A DNA stretch of 64,000 nt from Pseudomonas cavernicola (GCF_003596405.1 NZ_QYUR01000006.1:620001-684000), one strand, 5' to 3'. Counted from the first letter of the stretch, positions 1 to 9,566 are shown. Notes: generated by a model from the letters alone, not told the origin. Numbers and translations are program-made.

Positions 1-264
1 TTCCACTCCAGCCGCTGGCTCAAGGACCGCTTTGTGATTCGCATGAACCATACGTTGAGCGAGGCCGCGCTGGCACAACTGCACGAAGACTTTACCGACC
101 TCTGCAAGAGCGACGGCTTTCAGCAGCAAGCGCTATTCGACGCAGAACGCGACGAACCCGAGCTGAGCCACCTGACCCGGCTGGCCTTCATGTTCAATGG
201 TCGTGATCACGGCCGTTTGCGTGAGCTGCTCGACACCATCAACCGGCCGCAAAATTGGGCGTAA
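1..264 (+). CDS. LOG family (TIGR00730-type) protein, C-terminal end only
   Basis: The reading frame is open from the first base of the window, so only the last 87 residues are present and the start lies upstream. The segment begins FHSSRWLKDRFVIR and ends in an LRELLDTIN stretch. This resembles, from memory, the C-terminal tail of the long (about 350-residue) LOG-family proteins, which are nucleotide 5'-monophosphate phosphoribohydrolases related to plant LONELY GUY. The catalytic PGGxGTxxE motif would lie upstream of the window and cannot be checked. The gene converges on recX. The family call rests only on the tail, so it is tentative. Confidence 0.6.
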   Translation, partial: FHSSRWLKDRFVIRMNHTLSEAALAQLHEDFTDLCKSDGFQQQALFDAERDEPELSHLTRLAFMFNGRDHGRLRELLDTINRPQNWA

Positions 265-311
265 CCCGCCTAACTCTCGCAGTTATAGCTGAACCTGTTT
301 CCTCGACATCC

Positions 312-334
312 AGCCATGCGCACAGCGCATGGCT
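312..334. terminator. Hairpin between convergent LOG gene and recX
   Basis: Perfect 10-base arms (AGCCATGCGC / GCGCATGGCT) around a 3-base loop lie between two converging genes. A bidirectional terminator fits the position, but neither strand has a long T run, so termination strength is uncertain. Confidence 0.4.
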
Positions 335-354
335 TAAGGCTGCCGGCGACACAC

Positions 355-819
355 TCATTCGTCGAAGGCGCCGCGCAGCAAGCGGCCAATCAAGTCCAGT
401 GGATAACCGCGATAACTAAGGAAACGGCCCTGCTGGGCACGTTCACGAGCATCACCGGGTTGCTGCCCGGCAAACTTGCGCCGCCAGGTTTCCTCCAACT
501 GCTCACGCCAATCAATCCCGCTGTCGCGCAAGGCCTGTTCGATATCCGCCCGCGACAAACCGCGTTGCGTCAACTCTTCACGGATGCGCAACGGCCCATA
601 GCCGGAGCGCGCGCGATAGGAGACAAAACTTTCCAGGTAACGGGACTCAGAGAGCAACCCCTCTTCCGTAAGACGGTCGAGGGCGGGCTCAATTAACTCA
701 GGAGGGGCACCGCGCTTGCGCAACTTACGCGTCAGCTCGACGCGCCCATGCTCGCGGCGCGCCAGGAGATCCATGGCGGTCCGCCGTACTGCGGCAGGGT
801 TGTCGAGCACAACGGACAT
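355..819 (-). CDS. recX: Regulatory protein RecX
   Basis: 154 residues, the usual RecX size. The protein is the expected chain of three-helix repeats, with the family signatures [16 protein letters not shown] near residue 20, [16 protein letters not shown] near 72 and [10 protein letters not shown] near the C-terminus. RecX binds the RecA filament and limits its extension and co-protease activity. It starts 8 bases downstream of recA on the same strand, so the two are probably co-transcribed and recX would be SOS-induced with recA. Confidence 0.95.
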   Translation of the reverse strand: MSVVLDNPAAVRRTAMDLLARREHGRVELTRKLRKRGAPPELIEPALDRLTEEGLLSESRYLESFVSYRARSGYGPLRIREELTQRGLSRADIEQALRDSGIDWREQLEETWRRKFAGQQPGDARERAQQGRFLSYRGYPLDLIGRLLRGAFDE

Positions 820-827
820 AGTGCGAA

Positions 828-1877
828 TTAAACGTCGGCGTCGGCCAGATCATCGACCGTGCTGGTCGCAGCGGCGGCGCTAGCGTTGGAAGCCACCAGC
901 AGTTTTTCGCGGATCAACTTCTCGATGGTCTTGCCAACTTCCGGATTGTCTTCCAGGTACTTGGCGGAGTTCGCCTTACCCTGGCCAATCTTATTGCCGA
1001 GATAGCTGTACCAAGCGCCGGACTTCTCCAGCAGGCCAAGCTGCACGCCCAGATCGATGATTTCACCGTTCCGATAGATGCCTTTACCGTAAAGGATCTG
1101 GAACTCGGCTTGACGGAATGGCGGCGCCACCTTGTTTTTCACCACTTTGACACGGGTTTCGCTACCTACCACCTCGTCACCCTCTTTCACCGCACCAGTG
1201 CGACGGATGTCCAAACGGACAGAGGCATAGAACTTCAGGGCGTTACCGCCAGTGGTGGTTTCCGGGCTACCGAACATCACGCCGATCTTCATGCGGATCT
1301 GGTTGATGAAGATCACCAGGCAATTGGCGTTTTTGATGTTGCCAGTGATTTTACGCAGCGCTTGAGACATCAAGCGGGCCTGCAGGCCGACGTGCATATC
1401 GCCCATCTCGCCTTCGATTTCGGCCTTAGGCACCAGAGCCGCCACGGAGTCGATGATAATCACGTCCACCGCATTGGAGCGCACCAACATGTCGGTGATC
1501 TCCAGCGCCTGCTCACCGGTGTCCGGCTGCGAAACCAGCAGGTCATCGACGTTCACGCCCAGCTTAGCGGCGTAATCCGGATCAAGTGCGTGCTCGGCAT
1601 CGACGAAGGCGCACGTCGCGCCCATTTTCTGCGCTTCGGCAATCACCGATAGCGTCAGAGTGGTTTTACCGGAGGACTCGGGGCCGTAGATTTCGACGAT
1701 CCGGCCTTTCGGCAGACCGCCAATGCCAAGCGCGATATCCAACCCGAGAGAGCCGGTAGAAATGGCCGGAATCGCCTGGCGATCATGATCGCCCATGCGC
1801 ATTACCGCGCCTTTGCCGAATTGCTTTTCAATCTGGCCAAGGGCCGCAGCCAAGGCGCGCTTCTTATTCTCGTCCAT
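828..1877 (-). CDS. recA: Recombinase RecA
   Basis: 349 residues, full length. The Walker A loop GPESSGKTT is at residues 65-73; the Walker B segment [12 protein letters not shown] and the loop [14 protein letters not shown] are also present. RecA forms the ATP-dependent strand-exchange filament on single-stranded DNA and triggers LexA self-cleavage. The start ATG follows a good GAGGA ribosome site. An SOS-box-like palindrome sits about 45 bases upstream of the start, as expected for an SOS gene. recX follows directly. Confidence 0.99.
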   Translation of the reverse strand: MDENKKRALAAALGQIEKQFGKGAVMRMGDHDRQAIPAISTGSLGLDIALGIGGLPKGRIVEIYGPESSGKTTLTLSVIAEAQKMGATCAFVDAEHALDPDYAAKLGVNVDDLLVSQPDTGEQALEITDMLVRSNAVDVIIIDSVAALVPKAEIEGEMGDMHVGLQARLMSQALRKITGNIKNANCLVIFINQIRMKIGVMFGSPETTTGGNALKFYASVRLDIRRTGAVKEGDEVVGSETRVKVVKNKVAPPFRQAEFQILYGKGIYRNGEIIDLGVQLGLLEKSGAWYSYLGNKIGQGKANSAKYLEDNPEVGKTIEKLIREKLLVASNASAAAATSTVDDLADADV

Positions 1878-1919
1878 TGAATCCTCACGTGATCAAGAGG
1901 GCCTAGCGGCCGCTAACAA

Positions 1920-1935
1920 CTGTATAAGTAGCCAG
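1920..1935 (-). promoter_or_regulatory. LexA (SOS) box upstream of recA
   Basis: The sequence CTGTATAAGTAGCCAG has the CTG-N10-CAG form of the gammaproteobacterial LexA operator and lies in the recA upstream region. On the recA strand it reads CTGGCTACTTATACAG and contains a TATACA that could be the -10 element, so bound LexA would cover the promoter. Confidence 0.8.
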
Positions 1936-1962
1936 TATTATTCCATAGGGCAAGTCGCTCGC

Positions 1963-2463
1963 CTACCCCTGAACTGGATTTTCTCCCGCGGCTAGTCGGA
2001 TCAGCCCCGCTAGCGCGGCCTCGACCGTTTGTCGGCGCACTTCAGCGCGGCCGCCCGAGAACTGCCGACACTGCGTAAATAGCTGTTCGGCATTGCACCA
2101 AGCCAACCAGACCGTGCCCACTGGCTTTGCCGGTGAACCACCATCCGGGCCAGCCACTCCGCTCACCGCCACAGCGAAGCGCGCACCGCTTTTAGACTGT
2201 GCGCCGCGCGCCATGGCCTCGACCACCTCACGACTGACCGCACCAACCAACGAAAACAACTCGGCCGGTACATCCAGCTGAAGGGACTTTTGTCTGTTCG
2301 AATAGGTGACATAACCCGCTTCAAACCAAACCGAGCTACCAGAGATACGGGTGATCGCTTCGGCAATGCCGCCGCCCGTGCAGGACTCGGCGGTAGTCAC
2401 CTGCGCATTCAAAGACTGCAAGCATCCGCCAAGCTGAGCGGCGAGACGAGTAATCTCTTCCAA
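1963..2463 (-). CDS. cinA: Nicotinamide-nucleotide amidohydrolase (CinA C-terminal domain, PncC)
   Basis: 166 residues made of the CinA C-terminal domain alone; the N-terminal molybdopterin-binding-like domain of long CinA proteins is absent, as is normal in Pseudomonas. Motifs: [10 protein letters not shown] at residues 23-32, YVTYSN near 51, GVAGPDGGS near 103 and VGTVWLAW. The family deamidates nicotinamide mononucleotide in the pyridine nucleotide cycle. Translation appears to begin at a TTG preceded by GGAGAAGG, because no ATG is available at the N-terminus. It lies upstream of recA on the same strand but outside the SOS-controlled unit. Confidence 0.93.
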   Translation of the reverse strand: MEEITRLAAQLGGCLQSLNAQVTTAESCTGGGIAEAITRISGSSVWFEAGYVTYSNRQKSLQLDVPAELFSLVGAVSREVVEAMARGAQSKSGARFAVAVSGVAGPDGGSPAKPVGTVWLAWCNAEQLFTQCRQFSGGRAEVRRQTVEAALAGLIRLAAGENPVQG

Positions 2464-2477
2464 GACCTTCTCCGGGG

Positions 2478-2507
2478 TTAAAGCGGGTTAGTTGGATACC
2501 GTACACT
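2478..2507 (+). promoter_or_regulatory. Candidate mutS promoter
   Basis: TTAAAG and TACACT are separated by 18 bases, 28 bases before the mutS start. The match to sigma-70 consensus is modest and the site overlaps the 5' end of the divergent cinA gene. Confidence 0.3.
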
Positions 2508-2534
2508 AGCGCCTTTTGCACGCAAGGCCAGGTA

Positions 2535-5108
2535 ATGAGTCAGAGCGACCTCTCCGCACACACCCCGATGATGCAGCAATATTGGAGGCTGAAAAATCAG
2601 CACCCGGATCAGCTGATGTTCTACCGCATGGGTGACTTCTACGAGATCTTCTACGAAGACGCGAAGAAGGCCGCCAAGCTGCTCGACATCACCCTGACCG
2701 CCCGTGGCCAGTCGGCCGGCACCGCCATTCCGATGTGCGGGATTCCTTATCATGCCGCCGAAGGTTATCTGGCCAAGCTGGTCAAGCTTGGCGAGTCGGT
2801 AGTGATCTGCGAACAGATTGGCGACCCGGCGACCAGCAAAGGCCCGGTCGATCGCCAAGTGGTCCGCATCATCACCCCTGGCACGGTGAGCGACGAAGCG
2901 CTGCTCGACGAGCGCCGGGATAACTTGCTGGCCGCCGTATTGGGTGACGAGCGCCTGTTCGGCTTGGCCGTGCTGGACATCACCAGCGGTCGCTTCAGCG
3001 TGCTGGAAATCAACGGCTGGGAGAATCTGCTCGCCGAACTGGAGCGTCTCAACCCGGTTGAGCTGCTGATTCCGGATGATTGGCCGCAAGGCTTGCCCGC
3101 AGAGAAACGCCGCGGCGTACGTCGTCGCGCGCCCTGGGACTTCGAGCGTGATTCGGCGCTCAAAAGCCTCTGCCAACAGTTCGCCACCCAGGATCTGAAA
3201 GGCTTTGGCTGCGAGAGCCTGACCCTTGCCATCGGCGCCGCCGGCTGCCTGCTGGCCTACGCCAAAGAGACTCAGCGCACTGCCCTGCCGCACCTGCGCA
3301 GCCTGCGCCATGAGCGCCTTGACGACACGGTGATCCTTGACGGCGCCAGCCGCCGCAACCTTGAACTGGACACCAACCTCGCCGGTGGCCGCGACAACAC
3401 CCTGCAATCGGTGGTCGACCGCTGCCAGACCGCCATGGGCAGCCGCTTGCTGACTCGCTGGCTGAATCGCCCGTTACGCCAGCGCGCGGTGCTGGATGCG
3501 CGTCAGGAATCCATCGCCTGCCTGCTGGAACGCTATCGCTTCGAGAACCTGCAACCGCAATTGAAAGAGATCGGCGACGTCGAGCGCATACTCGCCCGCA
3601 TCGGCTTGCGCAATGCACGCCCGCGCGATCTGGCGCGCCTGCGTGATGCTCTCGCGGCACTACCTGAATTGCAGAAAGCAATGACTGAACTGGAAGCGCC
3701 ACACCTGATTGAGCTGGCGGCAACTGTCCGCACTTATCCAGAACTGGCGAACCTGCTGCAACGCGCGATTATCGATAATCCACCCGCCGTGATCCGTGAT
3801 GGCGGCGTGCTCAAGACCGGCTACGACGCAGAGCTGGACGAGCTGCAATCGCTGAGTGAGAACGCCGGACAATTCCTGATCGATCTCGAAACGCGCGAGA
3901 AGGCCCGTACCGGACTGGCAAACCTGAAAGTTGGCTACAACCGCATACACGGCTATTTCATCGAACTACCGAGCAAGCAGGCCGAGCAGGCGCCTGCCGA
4001 CTATATCCGTCGGCAAACGCTGAAAGGCGCCGAACGCTTTATCACACCCGAGCTGAAAGAGTTCGAAGACAAGGCGCTCTCCGCCAAGAGCCGTGCCCTG
4101 GCCCGCGAAAAAATGCTTTATGACGAGCTGCTGGAGCGGCTGATCGGCCACCTTGGCCCACTGCAAGACAGCGCCAGCGCATTAGCCGAACTGGATGTAC
4201 TGAGCAACCTGGCCGAGCGCGCCCTGAACCTCGATCTGAATCGCCCGCGCTTCGTCGATGAGCCGCGCATGCTCATCGTGCAGGGGCGCCATCCAGTAGT
4301 TGAGCAAGTATTGACCACCCCCTTCGTCGCTAACGATCTGACGCTGGATGACGCAACCCGAATGCTGGTCATTACCGGCCCGAACATGGGTGGTAAATCC
4401 ACTTATATGCGGCAAACCGCGCTGATCGTGCTGCTTGCGCATATCGGCAGCTTCGTCCCGGCAGCCAGCTGCGAGCTATCGCTGGTCGACCGCATTTTTA
4501 CCCGTATCGGCTCCAGCGACGACCTCGCCGGCGGCCGTTCGACTTTTATGGTCGAGATGAGCGAAACCGCCAATATCCTGCACAATGCCAGCGATCGCAG
4601 CCTGGTGCTGATGGACGAAGTTGGGCGCGGCACTAGCACCTTCGACGGCCTGTCACTCGCCTGGGCGGCAGCCGAACATCTGGCCAAACTGCGTGCCTAT
4701 ACGCTGTTTGCCACCCACTATTTCGAGCTGACGGTACTGCCGGAAAACGAGCCAGTCGTGGCCAACGTGCACCTGAATGCTACCGAGCACAACGAGCGCA
4801 TCGTCTTTCTGCACCACGTTCTGCCTGGCCCTGCGAGCCAAAGCTATGGCTTGGCAGTCGCACAGCTAGCCGGCGTTCCCGGCGGTGTCATTCTGCGCGC
4901 CCGCCAACATCTCGCCCGCCTAGAAACCACCAGCCTACCCCATGAGCTTCCGCGCGCAGAGCCCGGACAGCCTGCGCTACCGATGCAAAGCGACCTGTTT
5001 GCCAGCATGCTGCATCCAGTGCTCGAGGAATTGTCGAAGATCAATCCGGATGATCTAACTCCGCGTCGTGCGCTGGAACTGTTATATACACTGAAAACGC
5101 GAATCTAA
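2535..5108 (+). CDS. mutS: DNA mismatch repair ATPase MutS
   Basis: 857 residues, full length. The mismatch-reading F-Y-E motif is at residues 35-37 ([10 protein letters not shown]). The C-terminal ATPase has Walker [11 protein letters not shown] near 614-623 and Walker [19 protein letters not shown] near 690, and the helix-turn-helix dimerisation tail follows. MutS recognises mispairs and recruits MutL. It is transcribed divergently from cinA, as a single gene ahead of fdxA. Confidence 0.99.
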   Translation: MSQSDLSAHTPMMQQYWRLKNQHPDQLMFYRMGDFYEIFYEDAKKAAKLLDITLTARGQSAGTAIPMCGIPYHAAEGYLAKLVKLGESVVICEQIGDPATSKGPVDRQVVRIITPGTVSDEALLDERRDNLLAAVLGDERLFGLAVLDITSGRFSVLEINGWENLLAELERLNPVELLIPDDWPQGLPAEKRRGVRRRAPWDFERDSALKSLCQQFATQDLKGFGCESLTLAIGAAGCLLAYAKETQRTALPHLRSLRHERLDDTVILDGASRRNLELDTNLAGGRDNTLQSVVDRCQTAMGSRLLTRWLNRPLRQRAVLDARQESIACLLERYRFENLQPQLKEIGDVERILARIGLRNARPRDLARLRDALAALPELQKAMTELEAPHLIELAATVRTYPELANLLQRAIIDNPPAVIRDGGVLKTGYDAELDELQSLSENAGQFLIDLETREKARTGLANLKVGYNRIHGYFIELPSKQAEQAPADYIRRQTLKGAERFITPELKEFEDKALSAKSRALAREKMLYDELLERLIGHLGPLQDSASALAELDVLSNLAERALNLDLNRPRFVDEPRMLIVQGRHPVVEQVLTTPFVANDLTLDDATRMLVITGPNMGGKSTYMRQTALIVLLAHIGSFVPAASCELSLVDRIFTRIGSSDDLAGGRSTFMVEMSETANILHNASDRSLVLMDEVGRGTSTFDGLSLAWAAAEHLAKLRAYTLFATHYFELTVLPENEPVVANVHLNATEHNERIVFLHHVLPGPASQSYGLAVAQLAGVPGGVILRARQHLARLETTSLPHELPRAEPGQPALPMQSDLFASMLHPVLEELSKINPDDLTPRRALELLYTLKTRI

Positions 5109-5128
5109 CGCCCGCCCGCGCAAGCTGT

Positions 5129-5134
5129 TAGAAT
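5129..5134 (+). promoter_or_regulatory. Candidate fdxA -10 element
   Basis: TAGAAT followed by CGCGCG lies about 115 bases upstream of fdxA. The same 11 bases, TAGAATCGCGC, occur upstream of map at 40731. No convincing -35 is visible. Confidence 0.35.
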
Positions 5135-5248
5135 CGCGCGCGCTTTGGGATGCTGCGGCCTATAGCCTGGCGCCGCAGCTATAATTTCCCGAGCAGAGGA
5201 GTCCAACTCATACAAGGACTCCCCAGCCGCCTGAGGAGAGAATTAGAA

Positions 5249-5572
5249 ATGACCTTCGTCGTCACCGACAACTGCATCAAGTGCAAATACACCGACTGCG
5301 TGGAAGTCTGTCCGGTGGACTGCTTCTACGAAGGCCCGAATTTCCTGGTGATTCACCCGGACGAGTGCATCGACTGCGCACTCTGCGAGCCCGAGTGCCC
5401 AGCCCAGGCGATCTTCTCGGAAGATGAAGTGCCTGATGACATGCAGGAATTTATCGCGCTGAACTGTGATCTGGCCGAAATCTGGCCCAATATCACCGAG
5501 AAGAAAGAAGCACTGGCCGACGCCGAAGAGTGGGATGGCGTCAAAAACAAGCTGGAACAGCTGGAACGCTGA
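5249..5572 (+). CDS. fdxA: Seven-iron ferredoxin (3Fe-4S/4Fe-4S) FdxA
   Basis: 107 residues from the ATG that follows a GAGGAGAG ribosome site; an upstream in-frame extension is not credible. Cysteines at 9, 12, 17, 21, 25, 40, 43, 46 and 50 match the spacing of Azotobacter FdI-type ferredoxins, with one [3Fe-4S] and one [4Fe-4S] cluster. The acidic C-terminal tail ([11 protein letters not shown]) is typical. It carries electrons at low potential in the cytoplasm; the physiological partner is not shown here. A strong terminator follows immediately. Confidence 0.97.
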   Translation: MTFVVTDNCIKCKYTDCVEVCPVDCFYEGPNFLVIHPDECIDCALCEPECPAQAIFSEDEVPDDMQEFIALNCDLAEIWPNITEKKEALADAEEWDGVKNKLEQLER

Positions 5573-5591
5573 TTGCTGCAGACTTGAACGC

Positions 5592-5625
5592 AAAAGGCCC
5601 GCATCAGCGGGCCTTTTGCATTTTT
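5592..5625 (+). terminator. fdxA rho-independent terminator
   Basis: Perfect 11-base arms (AAAAGGCCCGC / GCGGGCCTTTT) around a 4-base loop, 20 bases after the fdxA stop, with another T run following. Confidence 0.9.
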
Positions 5626-5647
5626 GCCTGTCACTTTTCTACAGGCA

Positions 5648-5781
5648 AAAAAAGGGGCGGTTTGACCCGCCCACTCTTTTGTCCCTACTCCCTTTCTTTC
5701 CCACCTCATCGTCCTGATGAATCGCTTCCCGCGATGTTCCCGACCAACATCCTTGCCGGCCCGCGTCATTCCCTAGACGCA
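5648..5781 (-). ncRNA. rsmZ: RsmZ small regulatory RNA
   Basis: The region between fdxA and rpoS has no credible protein gene, but on the minus strand it shows RsmZ features. There are eight GGA motifs (complements at 5682, 5689, 5699, 5712, 5727, 5738, 5750 and 5770). Several sit in small hairpin loops: GCGTC/GACGC (5763-5780), GATGTT/AACATC (5734-5752), ATCGC/GCGAT (5721-5735) and CATC/GATG (5707-5719). A GC-rich hairpin with a T run ends the transcript. The fdxA-rpoS interval is the known location of rsmZ in Pseudomonas. The RNA would sequester RsmA/CsrA-type repressors and so relieve translational repression of secondary metabolism, biofilm and secretion genes. The 5' end is inferred from the promoter and may be off by a few bases. 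Confidence 0.92.
5650..5672 (-). terminator. rsmZ terminator
   Basis: On the minus strand GGGCGG pairs with CCGCCC around a 6-base loop and is followed directly by a run of T residues (the A run at 5647-5653 on the plus strand). Confidence 0.88.
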
Positions 5782-5787
5782 GGTGTG

Positions 5788-5815
5788 ATAGTAGCGATAT
5801 CCCTGACAGCAGCAA
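5788..5815 (-). promoter_or_regulatory. rsmZ promoter (-35/-10)
   Basis: Minus strand TTGCTG (5810-5815) and TACTAT (5788-5793) are 16 bases apart, placing the transcription start near 5781, directly before the first GGA hairpin. Confidence 0.7.
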
Positions 5816-5819
5816 GTCA

Positions 5820-5953
5820 GGCTAAATATCTAGAGGCTATTCAATGAACGCAAAATATAAAAATAAAGTTATAAATATCAACATGTTAGAAAATAGCGAC
5901 GAACACATCAGACACCTTGCTGGCCGATCTTCCCTGCAATCACTTACACCACT
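5820..5953 (-). promoter_or_regulatory. A+T-rich linker between GacA site and rsmZ promoter
   Basis: This stretch is visibly richer in A and T than the surrounding chromosome. In P. aeruginosa the corresponding region upstream of rsmZ is bound by the H-NS-like proteins MvaT and MvaU; the same role here is an inference from position and composition. A short open frame crossing it is not credible as a gene. Confidence 0.5.
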
Positions 5954-5971
5954 TGTAAGCAATCACTTACA
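5954..5971. promoter_or_regulatory. GacA upstream activating sequence for rsmZ
   Basis: TGTAAG-N6-CTTACA is a perfect match to the GacA box consensus, here extended to an 8-base palindrome (CTTGTAAG / CTTACAAG). Its centre is about 182 bases upstream of the predicted rsmZ start, the distance described for other Pseudomonas rsmZ genes. A 12-base direct repeat, CAATCACTTACA, places a second half-site at 5937-5948. Confidence 0.93.
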
Positions 5972-5982
5972 AGACCTCACAC

Positions 5983-6005
5983 AAAAAACCCGGCCAGAGC
6001 CGGGT
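5983..6005 (-). terminator. rpoS terminator
   Basis: On the minus strand ACCCGGC and GCCGGGT pair around a 4-base loop and are followed by six T residues, 22 bases after the rpoS stop codon. It separates rpoS from the rsmZ control region. Confidence 0.9.
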
Positions 6006-6026
6006 CTTTATTGGATCGTTAAACAG

Positions 6027-7031
6027 TTACTGGAACAGCGCGTCACTCGACAAGCCGTTCTTCTCCAGAATTTCACGCAGACGCTTGAGCGCCTCCACTT
6101 GAATCTGTCGCACCCGCTCGCGGGTCAGACCAATCTCCTGGCCAACCTCCTCCAGAGTGCAACTCTCATGGCCTCGCAGCCCAAAGCGCCGTACCACGAC
6201 CTCACGTTGCTTATCGGTCAGTTCCGACAGCCACTGGTCAATGCTCTGCGATAGATCATCGTCCTGCAACAACTCGCAAGGGTCGGTCGGGCGATCATCG
6301 GTCAAGGTATCGAGCAGCGTCTTGTCGGAGTCCGGCCCGAGGGAGACATCCACTGAGGACACGCGCTCGTTAAGTCCCAGCATGCGCTTTACCTCGCCGA
6401 CCGGCTTTTCCAGCAGACTGGCAATCTCTTCCGCCGAGGGCTCGTGGTCGAGCTTTTGCGTCAGCTCACGCGCGGCGCGTAGGTAAACGTTCAATTCCTT
6501 GACCACATGAATCGGCAACCTGATCGTCCGGGTCTGATTCATGATGGCCCGTTCGATCGTCTGCCGAATCCACCAGGTGGCATAAGTCGAGAAACGGAAG
6601 CCGCGCTCAGGATCGAACTTCTCCACCGCTCGAATCAGGCCAAGGTTGCCCTCTTCGATAAGATCTAGCAGCGACAAGCCGCGATTAACGTAACGTCGAG
6701 CAATCTTCACCACCAGGCGCAGGTTGCTTTCGATCATGCGCTTACGCCCAGCCGGATCGCCCTTCTGCGCCAACCGCGCGAAGTGCACCTCCTCTTCTGG
6801 AGTAAGTAGGGGGGAGAAACCAATTTCGTTGAGGTACAGCTGAGTTGCGTCTAGCGCACGAGTGTAGTCGATGTACTTGTGTTGCTTAGGTGAGGTGGAG
6901 TGTTTGGATTTGGCGCGCTTGGTAGGAGTATCGGACTCCTCACTCAGCACTTCCTCCAAGACGATGCCCGACTCCATAAGGAGCACTTCATCATCTAAGT
7001 CAAACTCCGGCGCTTCTTTGTTGAGTGCCAT
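6027..7031 (-). CDS. rpoS: RNA polymerase sigma factor RpoS (sigma-38)
   Basis: 334 residues from the ATG preceded by AAGGGAC; the longer upstream frame is not supported by homology. Region 1.2 starts at [16 protein letters not shown], region 2 carries the RPO-binding and -10 helices ([30 protein letters not shown]), and region 4.2 has the [19 protein letters not shown] helix-turn-helix. RpoS directs stationary-phase and general stress transcription. As in other Pseudomonas it lies downstream of nlpD, inside which its main promoter is usually found. Confidence 0.99.
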   Translation of the reverse strand: MALNKEAPEFDLDDEVLLMESGIVLEEVLSEESDTPTKRAKSKHSTSPKQHKYIDYTRALDATQLYLNEIGFSPLLTPEEEVHFARLAQKGDPAGRKRMIESNLRLVVKIARRYVNRGLSLLDLIEEGNLGLIRAVEKFDPERGFRFSTYATWWIRQTIERAIMNQTRTIRLPIHVVKELNVYLRAARELTQKLDHEPSAEEIASLLEKPVGEVKRMLGLNERVSSVDVSLGPDSDKTLLDTLTDDRPTDPCELLQDDDLSQSIDQWLSELTDKQREVVVRRFGLRGHESCTLEEVGQEIGLTRERVRQIQVEALKRLREILEKNGLSSDALFQ

Positions 7032-7136
7032 TTTTGTTGTCCCTTGCTGAGTTCGACAGCAAGCTCTGGCGGCGCCTTGTTTCCCTGGCAACACCTGAGC
7101 CCGTCCTCCTACATGGTGGCGCGGGCTGACAGCGGA

Positions 7137-7997
7137 TCAACGGCGAGGCAGGAATTGCAGCGGATCTACAGGTTTACCCTGACGGCGAATCTCAAAGTGG
7201 AGTTTCACTCGATCGGCTCCTGTGGAACCCATTTCGGCAATTGTCTGCCCAACTTTGACCTGCTGCCCCTCCCGTACCAAAAGCCTGCGGTTGTGGCCGT
7301 AGGCGCTTACGTAGGTATCGCTGTGTTTGATGATCACCAATTCGCCGTAACCCCGTAATCCACTTCCGGCGTACACTACGGAACCATCTGACGCAGCTAA
7401 AATAGGCTGTCCTAATTCCCCAGCGATATCAATTCCTTTATTCAAACTACCGTTTGAGGAAAAACGTCCGATCAAAGCGCCGCCGGCAGGCCATGCCCAA
7501 CCTGTGGCCGAGCGGCTTACTGCTTGCACTGGAGTATTGGCCGGTGACTGCACGTCAGGAGCCTGAACCGGGCGGTTAACCGGCGCAGTTCGCTCTGGCA
7601 CGGCGGGCGTTTTGACCGCTGATGACGTCACTACGACCGGCGTGGCGGCAGCAACGGATTGTCCGCCGCGCGACTTGCCATCAAAGCGAATCGCCTGCCC
7701 CACACGAATCGTATAAGGCGAAGGAATGTTGTTGCGCGCAGCCAGCGCTTTCCAGTCCCAGCCGAAGCGGAAGGCGATCGAATAGAGCGTATCGCCACGT
7801 TTAACCACGTATTGCCCGCTAGTTACGGCTTGACGTTTCTGGATGGGTGCCGCGCGATTGTTATTGCGATCGACCACCTGCACGGTACTAGACGGCGAAC
7901 TACTGCAACCGGCCAATAGCGCACTGAGGACAAGGCCACTCAGCAGACGTTGTACGCCACTGATGCAAATCCGCGGCTGAATGGCTGTGAGACTCAC
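7137..7997 (-). CDS. nlpD: NlpD-type lipoprotein with LysM and degenerate LytM domains
   Basis: 286 residues from a GTG that follows GGGAGAGG; an in-frame ATG 30 bases upstream lacks a clear ribosome site. A lipobox LLAGC places the lipidated cysteine at residue 31. A LysM domain (QYVVKRGDTLYSIAFRFG) is near 62-105 and a C-terminal M23/LytM domain near 165-285. The metal-site HxxxD is replaced (NKGID) and the HxH is reduced to KLHFE, so the domain is probably not hydrolytic. That fits the known role of NlpD as an activator of the amidase AmiC at the septum. The rpoS gene follows. Confidence 0.95.
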   Translation of the reverse strand: MSLTAIQPRICISGVQRLLSGLVLSALLAGCSSSPSSTVQVVDRNNNRAAPIQKRQAVTSGQYVVKRGDTLYSIAFRFGWDWKALAARNNIPSPYTIRVGQAIRFDGKSRGGQSVAAATPVVVTSSAVKTPAVPERTAPVNRPVQAPDVQSPANTPVQAVSRSATGWAWPAGGALIGRFSSNGSLNKGIDIAGELGQPILAASDGSVVYAGSGLRGYGELVIIKHSDTYVSAYGHNRRLLVREGQQVKVGQTIAEMGSTGADRVKLHFEIRRQGKPVDPLQFLPRR

Positions 7998-8139
7998 CCG
8001 CCTCTCCCTTTCCCAGTGACTATTCATGGTTCATGGTCGTTATTGTGCAGAAATTATTCGGCGCAGCCAGTAACACTTCTGGCGCTACCCTTGGCGCGAA
8101 ACAATTAGAGATGTTTCTTGAATCTATCCGCACCAAGAG

Positions 8140-8817
8140 TCAGACCAAGGGTCCATTGAGCAGCGGCACAAAACGCACCGCATCCAGCACATGTCGAGAG
8201 AAACCATTCTCTTCACGGACAATCAGCATCAGCTGCTGCACATCACCCGCTCCGACTGGAATCACCAAACGCCCCCCCGGAGCCAGTTGATCGAGCAGTG
8301 CCTGCGGCACCACGGCCGCTGCAGCAGTGACGATGATGCCGTTGTAGGGCGCCAGCGCCGACCAACCTTCCCAGCCGTCACCCCAGCGAAAGACCACGTT
8401 GCGCAGGTTGAGCTCGATCAACCGCTCTTTCGCGCGGTCTTGCAGCACCTGTATCCGCTCGACCGAAAATACCCGCTCGACCAACTGAGCCAGCACCGCC
8501 GTCTGATAACCCGAGCCGGTGCCGATTTCCAGCACCTTGTCCAAAGGCCCGGCCGCCAGTAGCAGCTCGGTCATGCGCCCGACCATGTAGGGCTGGGAGA
8601 TGGTCTGGTTATGCCCGATGGGCAAGGCGGTGTCTTCATAGGCGCGATGCGCCAACGCCTCATCGACGAACAGATGCCGAGGGGTACGGCGAATCACTTC
8701 GAGCACCCGGGGGTTGGACAAACCTTCCTCGTATAGGCGCTGAATCAAACGTTCGCGGGTGCGCTGCGAGGTCATGCCTATGCCGCGGCGCTGCAAATCG
8801 TCTTGCTCACGAGCCAT
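8140..8817 (-). CDS. pcm: Protein-L-isoaspartate O-methyltransferase
   Basis: The SAM-binding motif [18 protein letters not shown] and the upstream [15 protein letters not shown] substrate loop identify Pcm, which starts repair of isoaspartyl residues in aged proteins. The start at 8817 is chosen because the ATG overlaps the surE stop as TGATG and has GGAGG upstream (225 residues). The core family start [10 protein letters not shown] at 8775 would give the more usual 211 residues and is a real alternative. It is coupled to surE. Confidence 0.96.
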   Translation of the reverse strand: MAREQDDLQRRGIGMTSQRTRERLIQRLYEEGLSNPRVLEVIRRTPRHLFVDEALAHRAYEDTALPIGHNQTISQPYMVGRMTELLLAAGPLDKVLEIGTGSGYQTAVLAQLVERVFSVERIQVLQDRAKERLIELNLRNVVFRWGDGWEGWSALAPYNGIIVTAAAAVVPQALLDQLAPGGRLVIPVGAGDVQQLMLIVREENGFSRHVLDAVRFVPLLNGPLV

Positions 8818-9566
8818 CAGAGCAGGCCCTCCAACCAACTGTCGAGGCCCCTGAAGGCCTCATGAAAAGTACGATCCAACTGCAGCGGGGTAATCGATAC
8901 ATAGCCCTGCATCACTGCATGGAAATCCGTCCCCGGCCCACCATCCTCGGCATCGCCGGCCACCGAGATCCAGTAGCCTTCTTTGCCACGCGGGTTCACC
9001 ACTTTAACCGGTGCCGCCGCGCGGGCACGGTGACCGAGGCGGGTCAGCTGGATGCCACGGATATGATCCAGCGGCAGGTTAGGGATGTTCACATTGAGCA
9101 CGGTGCGCGGCGGCAGATCGAGCTTGTCGTGGGCCGACACCAATTTGCGGGCAATGTACGCGGCGGCCGGCAGGTTGTCCGGCTGACGCGACAACAGCGA
9201 AAAAGCGAATGCCGGCCGGCCGATGAAACGCCCCTCCAGGGCAGCCGCCACGGTGCCGGAATAGAGCACATCATCGCCCAGGTTGGCGCCCAGGTTGATA
9301 CCCGACACCACCATCTCCGGTACCGACTCCAACAGGCCGTTAAGGCCCAGATGAACGCAATCCGCCGGGGTGCCATTCAGGCTGATAAAACCGTTAGCGA
9401 GGTATTGCGGGTGTAGCGGACGGTCGAGGGTCAGGGAGCTGCTTGCGCCGCTCTTGTCCTGATCCGGGGCGATGACTACGCACTCGGCATAATCCACCAG
9501 CGCGGCATGCAGCGCGGCGAGACCGGGTGCAGTCACTCCGTCGTCGTTCGAAATCAGAATACGCAT
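8817..9566 (-). CDS. surE: 5'/3'-nucleotidase SurE
   Basis: 249 residues. The metal-binding NDDG is at residues 7-10, with the later family motifs [24 protein letters not shown] and SLNGTPADC. SurE hydrolyses nucleoside monophosphates with a divalent metal. It overlaps truD by 13 bases upstream and pcm by one base downstream, so translation of the three is probably coupled in the truD-surE-pcm-nlpD-rpoS stress cluster. Confidence 0.98.
   Translation of the reverse strand: MRILISNDDGVTAPGLAALHAALVDYAECVVIAPDQDKSGASSSLTLDRPLHPQYLANGFISLNGTPADCVHLGLNGLLESVPEMVVSGINLGANLGDDVLYSGTVAAALEGRFIGRPAFAFSLLSRQPDNLPAAAYIARKLVSAHDKLDLPPRTVLNVNIPNLPLDHIRGIQLTRLGHRARAAAPVKVVNPRGKEGYWISVAGDAEDGGPGTDFHAVMQGYVSITPLQLDRTFHEAFRGLDSWLEGLL

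Noticed and set aside
5844..6254. 136-codon plus-strand frame across the GacA box and rpoS 3' end
   Set aside because: It overlaps rpoS antisense, lacks a ribosome site and crosses regulatory DNA and a terminator.
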